Source: Azorhizobium sp965227945
Lineage (GTDB): Bacteria; Pseudomonadota; Alphaproteobacteria; Rhizobiales; Xanthobacteraceae
DNA length: 64,000 bases
Assembly (NCBI GenBank): GCA_965227945.1
Contig: CBDDGQ010000006.1
Span: forward strand, 744,001 to 808,000
Direction: 5' to 3'
Shown: one piece after another, positions 55,916 to 64,000 of the stretch
Position numbering within the stretch: position 1 is the first letter of the stretch
How the letters are laid out: each line of letters begins with the position of its first letter
Made by a program: the position numbers and the translations under genes
The notes under the pieces: generated by a model
The model's database searches: none
The model's input: only the letters and a program-made list of their open reading frames with translations
What the model was told of the DNA's origin: nothing

Positions 55916-57091
55916 CTATTCGGCTGCCGCCGATGCCAAAGCCGGCGTCCGGCCCAGTTTCACCGCCCAGAGCGCGGTGAGCATGGCCGCCAGCGGCACC
56001 AGCGCCGCCACCAGCGGGATGAAGCCGAGCCCCGGCCCGTAATCGATCACCATGCCGCCCAGCCAGGCGCCGATGGCGTTGCCCAGGTTGAAGGCTGCGA
56101 TGTTGAAGCTGGAGGCCAGGCTCTGTCCCGCGCCTTGCGCCTTCTCCAGCACCCACATCTGCAGGGGGGCCACGGTGGCAAACGCCACCGCGCCCAGAAG
56201 GCCCACCAGGGCCACCGCCGCGATGGCATTGTGCAAGCCAAAGGTGAGGCCCGCCAGCACCACGGAGAGCGCCAGCAACGTGGCGAATACGGTGGGCACC
56301 AGCTTCCAGTCCGCCAACCGGCCGCCGGCCAGATTGCCCACCACCAGCCCGGCGCCGAACACCAGCAGGATGGGTGACACCGCGGATTCCGAGAAGCCGG
56401 TGATTTCGGTGAGCATGGGGGCGATGTAAGTGAAGGCGGCGAACACCCCCACCCAACTCAGCACCGTGGTGGCAAGCCCCAGCAGCAGCGGCGCGCGGGT
56501 GAGCACCGCCAGATCATGCTTCAGGCTGGTCTTCTCCATGGGCGCGTTGGATTTGGGCACCAGCAGCGCGATCACCGCGAAGGCGACCACCCCGACCACC
56601 GTCACGGCCCAGAAGGTGGAGCGCCAGCCATAGTGCTGGCCCAGCCAGGTGCCGAACGGCACGCCGAGTATGTTGGCCACGGTGAGGCCGGTGAACATGA
56701 TGGCGATGGCCGAGGCCTTCTTGTTGGCCGGCACCAGCCCCGTGGCCACCACCGAGCCAACCCCGAAGAAGGTGGCGTGGGCAAAGGCGGTGAGCACGCG
56801 CGCCGCCATCAAGGTGGCATAGTCCGGCGCCAAGGCGCAGGCGGCATTGCCGATGGTGAAAACGGCCATGAGGCCCAGGAGCACTGCCTTGCGCGGCCAG
56901 CGGGCGGTGAGGATGGTCAGCACCGGCGCCCCCACCACGACCCCCAGCGCATAGCCGGAAATCAGCAGGCCGGCGGAGGAGAGCGTGACCTTGAGGTCCG
57001 CGCTCACCTCCAGCAGCAGGCCCATGATGACGAATTCGGTGACGCCGATGCCAAAGGCACCTGCGGTCAAGGCATAGAGAGCAAGGGGCAT
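55916..57091 (-). CDS. MFS transporter, DHA1 family (AraJ/YdhP-like)
   Basis: A 391-aa inner-membrane transporter with 12 predicted helices. The start MPLALYALTAGAFGIGVTEFVIMGLLLEVSADL is the standard opening of the AraJ/YdhP group; ARWPRKAVLLGLM is the loop 2-3 motif and ARVLTAFAHATFFGVGSVVATGLVP the motif in helices 4-5. Efflux of sugars, amino acids or drugs is the usual role. It is divergent from a LysR gene, its probable regulator. Upstream open sequence beyond 57091 overlaps that regulator and is not coding for it. Confidence 0.92.
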   Translation of the reverse strand: MPLALYALTAGAFGIGVTEFVIMGLLLEVSADLKVTLSSAGLLISGYALGVVVGAPVLTILTARWPRKAVLLGLMAVFTIGNAACALAPDYATLMAARVLTAFAHATFFGVGSVVATGLVPANKKASAIAIMFTGLTVANILGVPFGTWLGQHYGWRSTFWAVTVVGVVAFAVIALLVPKSNAPMEKTSLKHDLAVLTRAPLLLGLATTVLSWVGVFAAFTYIAPMLTEITGFSESAVSPILLVFGAGLVVGNLAGGRLADWKLVPTVFATLLALSVVLAGLTFGLHNAIAAVALVGLLGAVAFATVAPLQMWVLEKAQGAGQSLASSFNIAAFNLGNAIGAWLGGMVIDYGPGLGFIPLVAALVPLAAMLTALWAVKLGRTPALASAAAE

Positions 57092-57159
57092 GATCGATCC
57101 ATCGCAAGACGAGAGAGCGGCATTGCCGCGTTGCAGCGAAAATGGACCGTAGCTCGCAG

Positions 57160-57201
57160 TTGAACTAGATTGCTTGAACGAAAATGATCTTTGAATTGAA
57201 C
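57160..57201. promoter_or_regulatory. Three TTGAAC repeats between MFS and LysR genes
   Basis: ttgaac occurs at 57160, 57174 and 57196 in the 115-bp divergent region. The spacing of the first two (14 bp) and the third (22 bp) is near two to three helical turns. They could be LysR half sites or overlapping -35 elements. Confidence 0.35.
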
Positions 57202-57206
57202 TCACC

Positions 57207-58166
57207 ATGGCCCGCCTCGACGTCAATCGCTCCGGCGAAATGGAAGTGTTCGTGAAGGTGGTGGAGCAGGCCGGCTTCTCCGCCGCCGCGCGCGCCTTCC
57301 GCATGACGCCCTCTGCCGTGAGCAAGCTGGTCTCGCGCCTGGAAGCCCGGCTCGGCGCCCGACTGGTGAACCGCTCCACCCGCCGCCTGCAACTCACCGC
57401 CGAGGGCCGCGCCTTCTATGACCGCGCGGTCGCGGTGCTGGCGGACCTGGATGCTGCCGAGCGCAGCGTCGCCGCCGACGAGGTGCCCAGCGGCCCCTTG
57501 CGGGTGACCGCCACCCTGGCGTTCGGCACCCACTTGCTCCTCCCCACCGCGCCCGCCTTCCTGGCCCGCCATCCCGCCGTGTCGCTCAACATCGTGCTCA
57601 CCGACGCGGTGGTGGATCTGATGGCGGAACGCACCGACATCGCCCTGCGCACCGGCCCGCTGAAGGGCTCAACCCTCGTGGCCCGCAAGCTCGGGGCCTC
57701 GCGCATGGTGATCGTGGGTGCGCCGGACTATCTGGCCCGCACCGGCATGCCCCAGGTGCCGGCGGATCTGGAGCGGCACAATCTGTGCGGCTTCTGCTTC
57801 CAGCGGCAGATCGATGGCTGGCCGCTGATGGTGGACGGCATCGAGCAGCGCATCGTCCCGGACGGCAACACCCAGGTGAGCGACGGGGAGAGTCTGCGCC
57901 ATCTGGCTCTGGCCGGGGGCGGGCTGGCGCGGCCGGCCCTGTACCATGTGGCGGCCGACATCGCCGAAGGGCGACTGGTGCCGGTGCTGGAGGACTTCAA
58001 CCCGGGCGATCTGGAACCCACCCATGCGGTCTATCTGGGCCAGGGCGGGCACATGCCGGCGCGGGTGCGGGCCTATCTGGATTTTCTGGTGGAGATGGTG
58101 GCGCCGCGCTTCGTTGCGGCGGGCGGCGGCGATCCGCACACGCTGGCGCGCAGCGCGCAACGCTAA
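57207..58166 (+). CDS. LysR-family regulator beside an MFS exporter
   Basis: A 319-aa LysR regulator of the CrgA-like branch. The HTH is FSAAARAFRMTPSAVSKLVSRLEARLG (residues 24-50), followed by LVNRSTRRLQLTAEG, with the effector domain from about 90. It is divergent from the MFS gene. The three TTGAAC repeats between them are candidate binding sites. It is convergent with the GNAT gene, with a strong hairpin between. Confidence 0.92.
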   Translation: MARLDVNRSGEMEVFVKVVEQAGFSAAARAFRMTPSAVSKLVSRLEARLGARLVNRSTRRLQLTAEGRAFYDRAVAVLADLDAAERSVAADEVPSGPLRVTATLAFGTHLLLPTAPAFLARHPAVSLNIVLTDAVVDLMAERTDIALRTGPLKGSTLVARKLGASRMVIVGAPDYLARTGMPQVPADLERHNLCGFCFQRQIDGWPLMVDGIEQRIVPDGNTQVSDGESLRHLALAGGGLARPALYHVAADIAEGRLVPVLEDFNPGDLEPTHAVYLGQGGHMPARVRAYLDFLVEMVAPRFVAAGGGDPHTLARSAQR

Positions 58167-58168
58167 AG

Positions 58169-58192
58169 GCGGCCGGGGACTGCCCCGGCCGC
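58169..58192. terminator. Hairpin between convergent LysR and GNAT genes
   Basis: A perfect 10-bp GC stem (gcggccgggg at 58169-58178, ccccggccgc at 58183-58192) with loop actg lies in the 32-bp gap between two stop codons. No T run follows on either strand, so it is either a weak terminator or a barrier to convergent transcription. Confidence 0.5.
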
Positions 58193-58198
58193 AGGCGC

Positions 58199-58756
58199 TC
58201 AGGCCGAACGCTTCAGCGTCTCGCTGGCGGCGATCAGATCGGCCAGCGAGGGCTTTTCCGCCAGGGAGCCCGTGGGGCTGATGAGGCCGCGGGCGCCGGT
58301 CAGCGCGCCGCGCTTCAGCTCCACCGCCAGCAGGCGGGCGGGGTCGAACGGGCCGGGCATCCACAGGCCGGCGGTCTTCGCCGACGAGAAGCCGAAGCGC
58401 TCATAATACGGCGCGTCGCCCACCAGCAGCACCGCCGCATGGCCGAGCGTGCCGGCGCGATCCAGCGCCGCATGCATCATGGCGCCGCCCAGACCGCGGT
58501 CGCGGAACCACGGGTGGACGGCCAATGGGCCGAGCAGCAGTGCCGGCCGGCCGGGACCGGCGGAGACGTGCCACAGCCGCACGGTCGCCACCATGCGTCC
58601 GTCCGGTCCATGGGCGGCCAGCGCCAAGCCGTCCGCCGGCTGGCGGCCTTCGCGGATCAGTTCCGACGCCTTCTCGAACCGCTGCGGCATGCACAGGTCC
58701 AGCAGGGCCTCGCGCGCGGCGGCCTCTTCCCATGTTTCAGCGACAATCTCAGTCAT
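58199..58756 (-). CDS. GNAT-family N-acetyltransferase
   Basis: A 185-aa acetyl-CoA-dependent acetyltransferase. The acetyl-CoA loop is RDRGLGGAM at 85-93, preceded by the strand PALLLGPLAVHPWF and followed by HAAVLLVGDAPYYERFGF, a combination typical of the YhbS-like branch. A perfect ribosome site, AGGAGGT, precedes the ATG at 58756. The substrate is unknown. The ornithine decarboxylase upstream on the same strand is 111 bp away, so read-through from it is possible; a polyamine substrate is a guess only. Confidence 0.88.
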   Translation of the reverse strand: MTEIVAETWEEAAAREALLDLCMPQRFEKASELIREGRQPADGLALAAHGPDGRMVATVRLWHVSAGPGRPALLLGPLAVHPWFRDRGLGGAMMHAALDRAGTLGHAAVLLVGDAPYYERFGFSSAKTAGLWMPGPFDPARLLAVELKRGALTGARGLISPTGSLAEKPSLADLIAASETLKRSA

Positions 58757-58867
58757 CAGCACCTCCTGTGCCACAACCGTTGGCCGAAAGACGCCCATCC
58801 GGCAGAGCACTGCTCTGCCGACCCGAAAGGCCCAGGATGGGTGCGGAAGATGAGGGGTCTTAACCCC

Positions 58868-59998
58868 TCAGATCACGTAGGACTTCAGCGGCGGGAAGCC
58901 GTTGAACGCCACCGCCGAATAGGTGGTGGTGTAGGCGCCGCAGGCCTCGATCAGCACCTTGTCGCCGATGGAGAGCGACAGCGGCAGATGCACCGGGGTC
59001 TTCTCATACATCACATCGGCGGAATCGCAGGTGGGGCCGGCCAGCACGCACGGGGCGGTGTCGTCGCCGTCGCGCGGGGTGCGCAGCGGGTAGCGGATCG
59101 CCTCGTCCATGGTCTCGGCCAAGCCGCCGAACTTGCCGATGTCCAGATAGACCCACCGCATGGTGTCGGTTTCGGCCTTCTTGGAGATCAGCACCACTTC
59201 GGTCTCGATCACGCCGGCATTGCCGACCATGCCGCGACCGGGCTCCATGATGGTCTCCGGGATCGCATTGCCGAAGTGCTGGCGCAGCGAGGAGAAGATT
59301 GCGTCGCCATAGGCTTTGGCCACCGGCACGTCCTGGAGATACTTGGTGGGGAAGCCCCCGCCCAGATTGACCATGGACAGCGAGAGGCCGCGCTCAGCGC
59401 ATTCCTTGAAGATGCCGGCGGCAGAGGACAGCGCCTGATCCCAGGCATGCACATTCTTCTGCTGCGAGCCCACATGGAACGACACGCCATAAGGGGTCAG
59501 GCCGAGGCGATGGGCATGCTCCAGCACATCCGGCGCCATCTCGGGCACGCAGCCGAACTTGCGGGACAGCGGCCATTCGGCGCCGGCCCCGTCGCACAGA
59601 ATGCGGCAGAACACTTTCGCGCGCGGCGCCACACGGCCGATCTTCTCGACCTCTTCGTAGCAATCCACCGCGAACAGGCGCACGCCCAGCTTGAAGGCGC
59701 GCTCGATGTCGCGCTCCTTCTTGATGGTGTTGCCAAACGAGATGCGGTCCGGCGTGGCACCGGCGGCCAGCACCATCTCGATTTCCTGCACCGAAGCCGC
59801 GTCGAAGCACGAGCCCAGCTCCGCCAGCGCCTTCAGAATGGCAGCGTCGGGATTGGCCTTGACCGCATAGAACACGCGGGTATCCGGCAATGCGCGCGCG
59901 AACGCCGCATAATTGGCGCGGACGATGTCGAGATCCACAACGACGCACGGACCATCTTCGCGTCGGGTCTTAAGAAATTCGCGGATGCGATCGGTCAT
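58868..59998 (-). CDS. odc: Ornithine decarboxylase (fold III)
   Basis: A 376-aa PLP enzyme of the eukaryotic-type ODC / alanine-racemase fold, which makes putrescine from ornithine (some relatives also accept lysine). The PLP lysine is Lys47 in YAVKANPD; the phosphate loop is GGGFPTKY (213-220), EPGRGMVG is at 252-259, and the catalytic Cys324 with Asp325 lie in GPTCDSADVMYE at the dimer interface. The ATG at 59998 follows GGGAGG. The open frame continues upstream but is not homologous. A long leader with visible RNA structure precedes it. It supplies putrescine for homospermidine synthase. Confidence 0.93.
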   Translation of the reverse strand: MTDRIREFLKTRREDGPCVVVDLDIVRANYAAFARALPDTRVFYAVKANPDAAILKALAELGSCFDAASVQEIEMVLAAGATPDRISFGNTIKKERDIERAFKLGVRLFAVDCYEEVEKIGRVAPRAKVFCRILCDGAGAEWPLSRKFGCVPEMAPDVLEHAHRLGLTPYGVSFHVGSQQKNVHAWDQALSSAAGIFKECAERGLSLSMVNLGGGFPTKYLQDVPVAKAYGDAIFSSLRQHFGNAIPETIMEPGRGMVGNAGVIETEVVLISKKAETDTMRWVYLDIGKFGGLAETMDEAIRYPLRTPRDGDDTAPCVLAGPTCDSADVMYEKTPVHLPLSLSIGDKVLIEACGAYTTTYSAVAFNGFPPLKSYVI

Positions 59999-60314
59999 GG
60001 TAACCTCCCGTGACCTTGAAGCCTCGTGAAGTGCGGTCTCCCGCACGACGACAGTCAGGCGGAGCGCGACACACATCGCCGCGTTCCGGGACACGCGCTC
60101 GAGCAGCACAAAGGCGGTGTGGACGCGCCTTGTCCTGTCGGGCCGTGCCCGCTTCGCCGGATTTTCACCGGCCGCATATCGCGCCGAGCGGCATCGAACC
60201 GGCCACGCAGCCAAAGGCCGAGCGGAAGGCTCATACGATGCGCACGATTGGAAAGGGGTTTCCCTCTCCGCACGGCCGGCAAGATGTAGTGCCTCTTCAG
60301 TAACGTCGACCTTT

Positions 60315-60401
60315 GGAGGGCCGGCAGAGACCAAAAAAGCCCGCTACGTCGTTGCTTCAAGTCACGTCCCCTGCTGAGAGCAGGGTGGGCCGGTTCCCTC
60401 C
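60315..60401 (-). ncRNA. Structured leader upstream of odc, candidate speF-type RNA
   Basis: On the minus strand a long-range helix forms between GGAGGG-AA-CCGGC (complement of 60389-60401) and GCCGGCCCUCC (complement of 60315-60325): 11 bp with an AA bulge. It encloses a 7-bp hairpin, CCCUGCU/AGCAGGG (60369-60385), and a GCGGGC followed by six U (60334-60345) that resembles a terminator tail. The position, about 320-400 bases before a fold-III ornithine decarboxylase start in an alphaproteobacterium, matches where the speF motif (Rfam RF00518) is known. Identity with that motif is inferred, not verified. Confidence 0.5.
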
Positions 60402-60881
60402 GGCTACCGATCGTCCTGGCGGCTTTCCGGCCTCTTGTCCGGACTTCCGCCGATCGGCACGCAACCACAGGCACGTGCGAAATTGGGCCAGGCGGATTTA
60501 GGGAAATTCGCCCGCCTTCGCAAGCGGCAATTTCAAGGTGATGCTTCCTATTTGGAGCACATTTGCCGAGCCGACTGACCATTTCCGCGGCAGATGCTTC
60601 CGAAATGGCGGATTCCGGCCATTTCGCCCCTCATGCGCGCCCGGCATCCGCCCGTCCGGCATGCAGCGCTGCATGCCCGCTCCGCGCCCACCACAGATAT
60701 CAGTCCGATACGAAGCCGACTTGGCACCGGCCAGGGGCGGGGCATTGGCGTTGCTTGATTCGCCGCTGTCCCGGGCGGCGCTTTCCCGGCGCCGCGGCAA
60801 GGGGCCGGGTCGTGTTCGCATCCGGACTTTCCCATTGCCACGGCCACCCGCGTTGGATCGCCGCGTTTGCCGGCCGAGGTC

Positions 60882-60895
60882 TTGATCGAGCGCAA
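60882..60895 (+). promoter_or_regulatory. Weak FNR/FixK-like box before hemA
   Basis: ttgatcgagcgcaa matches the left half of the TTGAT-N4-ATCAA consensus fully and three of five bases of the right half, 68 bp before the hemA start. Alphaproteobacterial hemA genes are often under FnrL/FixK control, which is the reason to note it. The match could be chance. Confidence 0.22.
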
Positions 60896-60962
60896 GGGAG
60901 GGAGCAAGGTGCCGGCCTAGGATTAGACCAGTTCGCGTTCACGCTCCGCCCCCGGATCTCGA

Positions 60963-62240
60963 ATGAATTACGATCAGTTCTTTGCCGATGCCGTTGATGC
61001 CCTGCGCCGGGAGCGTCGCTACCGCACGTTCGCCGACATCGAACGGGATGCGACGCGCTTTCCGCGCGCCATCTGGCATTCGCCGGGCGGCCCCCGCGAG
61101 ATCACCGTGTGGTGCTCCAACGATTATCTCGGCATGGGCAGCCATCCCGATGTGGTGGAAGCCATGCGGGCCACCGCCCTGACGCGTGGCGCCGGTGCCG
61201 GCGGCACCCGCAACATCTCCGGCAACAGCCATGAGATCGTCGTGCTGGAACGCGAACTGGCGGACCTGCATGGCAAGGATGCGGGCCTGGTGTTCACCTC
61301 CGGCTATGTCTCCAACGAGACCGGCATCTCCACCATCGTCAAGCTGATCCCCGATTGCGTGGTGATCTCCGACGAGCTCAATCACAATTCCATGATTGCC
61401 GGGGTCCGCATGGGCGGCCGGCAGAAGGCGATCTTCCGCCACAACGACCTCGATCATCTGGAAGAGCTGCTCCAGGCCGCGGGCAGCCGCCCGAAGCTGA
61501 TCGTGTTCGAGAGCGTCTATTCCATGGACGGCGACATCGCCCCCATTGCCGCCATCTGCGATCTGGCCGAGCGCTACGGCGCCATGACCTATCTGGATGA
61601 AGTGCATGCGGTGGGCATGTATGGCCCGCGCGGCGCCGGCGTCGCCGAGCGCGACGGCGTCATGCACCGCATCGACGTCATCGAGGGCACGCTGGGCAAG
61701 GCGTTCGGCGTGGTGGGCGGCTATCTCACCGGCAACCGGGTGGTGATGGATGCAGTGCGCTCCTACGCGCCCGGCTTCATCTTCACCACCGCTCTGCCCC
61801 CGGCCATCGCCGCCGCCGCCACCGCCTCGGTGCGCCATCTGAAGGCGTCCACCAAGGAACGCGACGGCCAGCGCGCCCAGGTGTCCAAGGTGAAGGCGGC
61901 GCTCGCCGCCGCCGGCCTGCCGCAGATGGACACGCCCACCCACATCATTCCCATCATGGTGGGCGATGCCAAGGCCTGCAAAGCCGCCTGCGACGTGCTG
62001 CTGACCGAGCATTCCATCTATATCCAGCCGATCAATTATCCCACGGTGCCGCGCGGCACTGAGCGGCTGCGCATCACCCCGACCCCGTTCCATGACGACA
62101 AGCTGATCGCCCAGCTGGCGGAGGCGCTGACGGATGTGTGGTCGCGCCTCGACCTGCCGCGGGTGCGCGACGCCGGCCAGGACCGGCGCACGGTGGCCAT
62201 GGGCACGGCGCCCATCGCCATGCCCATCGCCGGCGGCTGA
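60963..62240 (+). CDS. hemA: 5-aminolevulinate synthase
   Basis: A 425-aa PLP enzyme that condenses glycine and succinyl-CoA to 5-aminolevulinate, the first step of the alphaproteobacterial (Shemin) heme pathway. VWCSNDYLGMGSHPDV is the entry motif, GAGAGGTRNISGNSHEIVVLE follows, the glycine-side motif LDEVHAVGMYGPRGAG is at 211-226, and the PLP lysine is Lys246 in EGTLGKAFGVVGGY. It starts at MNYDQFFADAVDAL as in Rhodobacter and rhizobia. It is monocistronic with a terminator, and divergent from odc. Confidence 0.97.
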   Translation: MNYDQFFADAVDALRRERRYRTFADIERDATRFPRAIWHSPGGPREITVWCSNDYLGMGSHPDVVEAMRATALTRGAGAGGTRNISGNSHEIVVLERELADLHGKDAGLVFTSGYVSNETGISTIVKLIPDCVVISDELNHNSMIAGVRMGGRQKAIFRHNDLDHLEELLQAAGSRPKLIVFESVYSMDGDIAPIAAICDLAERYGAMTYLDEVHAVGMYGPRGAGVAERDGVMHRIDVIEGTLGKAFGVVGGYLTGNRVVMDAVRSYAPGFIFTTALPPAIAAAATASVRHLKASTKERDGQRAQVSKVKAALAAAGLPQMDTPTHIIPIMVGDAKACKAACDVLLTEHSIYIQPINYPTVPRGTERLRITPTPFHDDKLIAQLAEALTDVWSRLDLPRVRDAGQDRRTVAMGTAPIAMPIAGG

Positions 62241-62265
62241 GGCCATCGGCGTTTCGCTGTGAGGA

Positions 62266-62289
62266 GCCCGGGCTGGTCCCGGGCTTTTT
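62266..62289 (+). terminator. Rho-independent terminator of hemA
   Basis: A perfect 7-bp GC stem (gcccggg at 62266-62272, cccgggc at 62278-62284) with a five-base loop is followed by five T residues, 26 bp after the hemA stop. Confidence 0.85.
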
Positions 62290-62321
62290 CATGCCTGGAC
62301 CCTGGGACCTGGAGACTTCGG

Positions 62322-63125
62322 ATGGCATCGCCACTGCGCCCGCAGGAGCCGACCCTCGGAGGCTCCACGTCGGGCTCGCGGCGCCACGGCCCCGTCGGCT
62401 TGCATAAAGCGGCGACCGCGTTTCTGTTGGCGTGTCTCGCCGCCCCGCTGGCAGCCCCGCCCGCTGCGGCGGCCGGCGGCGACGATGGTCCCTCGTTCGC
62501 TTGCTCGGCGGCCCGTACGGCGGCGGAAAAGGCCATCTGCGCCAACCCGGCCCTGGCCGCCTTGGATCGGCGCATGGCCGCCGCTTATGCCAAGGCCATG
62601 GCGGCGCTGGATGCCGGCGGACGCGCCGCCCTGCGCAGCGACCAGCGCTTCTTTCTGGAAGCCCGGGACATCCAGATGACGCAGGCCAGACCGGAGGATT
62701 ATGACCTCAAGGGCGACATGCAGTCCCGCGCGGCGCTCCTGGAGGCCATCGACCCGGCCGCCCGCGCCGGCTGGGGCGGGAGCTGGGTCAATACAGCGGG
62801 CCAGATCGTCGTCACGCCAGCCCCGAACGACACCTTCGCGGTCAGCATCTCCACCGTGCAACCCTACCCCAGCTATCCCATGTGCGACCTGACCGCCACC
62901 GGCCGGCCGGCGGGGACCGCGCTGGTGGTGGGCGGAAGCCCGCCGGAGCGCAAAGCCAATGACGGCTGGACGGTGACCCTCACCCGCAAGGGCATGCTGA
63001 TCGCCGCCGAACTGGTCCGCCCCAAGGGTGTCGACGCCGGCGGCCCGCCCTTCTGCGGCTTCCGCGCCTTCATCGACGGCACGTACCTGCCCCTGCGCCC
63101 GGCGTCGGGGCAGCGGACACCGTAA
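62322..63125 (+). CDS. LprI-like (DUF1311) exported protein
   Basis: A 267-aa protein with an N-terminal leader whose hydrophobic core (residues about 29-51, ending PPAAAAGG) reads as a signal peptide with an unusually long N-region. The LprI domain follows: FACSAARTAAEKAICANPALAALDRRMAAAYAKAM, with the two conserved cysteines, the DRRM core and the QRFFLEARD helix. The second half has a beta-rich domain with cysteines in YPMCDLTATG and PPFCGFRAF, of unknown role. Members can inhibit lysozyme, but most are uncharacterised. The ATG at 62322 is a best guess. Confidence 0.78.
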   Translation: MASPLRPQEPTLGGSTSGSRRHGPVGLHKAATAFLLACLAAPLAAPPAAAAGGDDGPSFACSAARTAAEKAICANPALAALDRRMAAAYAKAMAALDAGGRAALRSDQRFFLEARDIQMTQARPEDYDLKGDMQSRAALLEAIDPAARAGWGGSWVNTAGQIVVTPAPNDTFAVSISTVQPYPSYPMCDLTATGRPAGTALVVGGSPPERKANDGWTVTLTRKGMLIAAELVRPKGVDAGGPPFCGFRAFIDGTYLPLRPASGQRTP

Positions 63126-63183
63126 TAGGCAGCGGAACCCGACGCGCTGATGCCACGGAGACGACCCGTGTGCCGGGCCGCGT

Positions 63184-63969
63184 TCAGGCCCGCAACGGCG
63201 CCGTCGCGCGCCAGACCAGTTGGACCAGCTCGATGGAGATGACGAACGCCAGCAGCTTGAATGCCAATTGGCGCGCTCCGGGGAGGCTGGACATGCGCGC
63301 CCCCACATAGCCGCCCACGATGCTGCCGAGGGCCAGAACGCCGCCCTCAACCCAGAGAATTTTGCCGCTATGGGCGAAGATCAGCACCGGCAGCAGCGAC
63401 GTGACGGCGATCAGCAAATTCTTCAACGCATTGGCTTGCGGCAGATCGTAATAGAACACCAGCATCAAGACCAGAAGCAGATAGGTGGCGCCGTCGAGAA
63501 CGATGAAGCCGAGCCAGAAGCCCACGAAGAACACCATCAACATGCCGCGCCAGTGGAGCCTCGGCAGCCGTCCGTCCGATTGCGACAGGATCTTCTTGAG
63601 TTTGGTGAACAGGAGCACCAAGGCGATCAGCACCGCGCCATTGACGAAATGCTCCAGCTGCCGGTCGGTGAGGGCTTCGGCGGCATAGACACCCGCGATG
63701 CTGCCCAAGGCCGCCGGGGGCACCAGTCGAATGGCGGCGCTCCAGTCCATTTGGCCCCGCCGGGCGAAGGTCAGGGCGGCCATGACCGCCCCCACCAGCA
63801 CTGGCAAGCGGTTGGTGGCGTTGGCCACCCCCTCATTCATGCCGAGAAAGAGGATCAGCAGCGGCAGGCTCACGGCGGTGCCGGACGAGGCCAGCGTATT
63901 CAGCAGCCCGCAGACAAGGCCGCCAACGACGAGGATCGCCCAATAAAATGGATTGCTCGGATCCAACAT
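63184..63969 (-). CDS. TauE/SafE (TSUP) family permease
   Basis: A 261-aa inner-membrane protein with about eight helices, the second TSUP member in the window. The repeat motifs are CGLLNTLASSGTAVSLPLLILFLGMNEGVANATNRLPVLVG (first half, with the family's TNR) and IVLDGATYLLLVLMLVFYYDLPQANALKNLLIAV (second half). Only 31 bases of upstream sequence are present. Substrate unknown; sulfite, sulfoacetate or similar small anions in the family. It is convergent with the LprI-like gene, 58 bp away. Confidence 0.88.
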   Translation of the reverse strand: MLDPSNPFYWAILVVGGLVCGLLNTLASSGTAVSLPLLILFLGMNEGVANATNRLPVLVGAVMAALTFARRGQMDWSAAIRLVPPAALGSIAGVYAAEALTDRQLEHFVNGAVLIALVLLFTKLKKILSQSDGRLPRLHWRGMLMVFFVGFWLGFIVLDGATYLLLVLMLVFYYDLPQANALKNLLIAVTSLLPVLIFAHSGKILWVEGGVLALGSIVGGYVGARMSSLPGARQLAFKLLAFVISIELVQLVWRATAPLRA

Positions 63970-64000
63970 CCATCCGCACTCCCGATCAGAATTTTCGGGG

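Larger units (their letters stand above)
59999..60962. other. 964-bp divergent region between odc and hemA
   Basis: This is the longest gene-free stretch in the window. The odc half (59999 to about 60600) contains the structured leader described separately at 60315-60401 and, nearer to odc, small frames without credible starts. The hemA half is GC-rich with a weak FNR-like site. I see no tRNA and no conserved protein-coding frame. Confidence 0.6.

Noticed and set aside
60055..60334. Open frame extending odc or an independent protein upstream of it
   Set aside because: No ribosome site, no homology, and it crosses the structured leader; a short leader peptide within it is possible but not supported.

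Overview
The window is GC-rich, densely coded chromosomal DNA of an alphaproteobacterium. The order is most likely Hyphomicrobiales, and a Xanthobacteraceae-like member is my best guess. Pointers are a C4-pathway 5-aminolevulinate synthase (hemA), a hemC-hemD-mic60-hemY cluster with the alphaproteobacterial mitofilin homologue, homospermidine synthase, an intracellular polyhydroxyalkanoate depolymerase and many LysR regulators. I see no rRNA, tRNA, CRISPR array or insertion sequence.

Layout. 1-9.4 kb: housekeeping and metabolism (truncated EamA exporter, leuB, a secreted Cys-repeat protein, a [2Fe-2S] ferredoxin, an orphan sulfate-binding protein, acs, a DUF423 membrane protein, a PPOX-fold protein, a protein methyltransferase candidate, an LLM flavin oxidoreductase). 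9.6-11.8 kb: a visibly AT-richer three-gene operon on the minus strand (membrane protein, ImmA/IrrE metallopeptidase, phage-type beta-family protein) that looks horizontally acquired. It is bordered by a broken partial copy of the DUF3829 gene located 2.5 kb further on. 12.4-18.9 kb: two similar modules, each a LysR regulator divergent from an F420/NADP-oxidoreductase-like gene plus a small alpha/beta-barrel protein, flanking the DUF3829 gene and an MltB-type transglycosylase. 19-23 kb: a fold-type-I Orn/Lys/Arg decarboxylase translationally coupled to an APC antiporter, which together look like an amino-acid-dependent acid-resistance or polyamine unit. 23-25.8 kb: GST and TetR with two palindromic operators, an EVE protein, an ABM monooxygenase, an HXXEE membrane protein.

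26-35 kb: the heme/envelope cluster hemC-hemD, mic60-hemY, divergent from tsaD-gpsA-lepA. 35-39.3 kb: iron genes (VIT-type transporter, then a TonB receptor followed 4 bp later by a PepSY membrane protein). 39.6-40.8 kb: two small secreted proteins. 41-50 kb: homospermidine synthase, PHA depolymerase, GST, LysR/TSUP pair, patatin, acetoacetate decarboxylase, WD40 protein. 50-58.8 kb: HrpB helicase, phosphomannomutase, a phytase-like secreted esterase, a divergent MFS/LysR pair, a GNAT. 58.9-64 kb: fold-III ornithine decarboxylase with a long structured leader, divergent from hemA, then an LprI-like protein and a second TSUP exporter.

Themes. Polyamines: ornithine decarboxylase (58868-59998) and homospermidine synthase (41086-42516) would together make homospermidine, while the second decarboxylase with its antiporter likely serves pH homeostasis. 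Heme: hemA, hemC, hemD and hemY lie in the same window. Carbon storage: PHA depolymerase, acetoacetate decarboxylase, patatin and acs bear on PHB, acetoacetate and acetate turnover. The two most interesting unexplained elements are the three-gene ImmA/beta-protein islet and the ornithine decarboxylase leader RNA.
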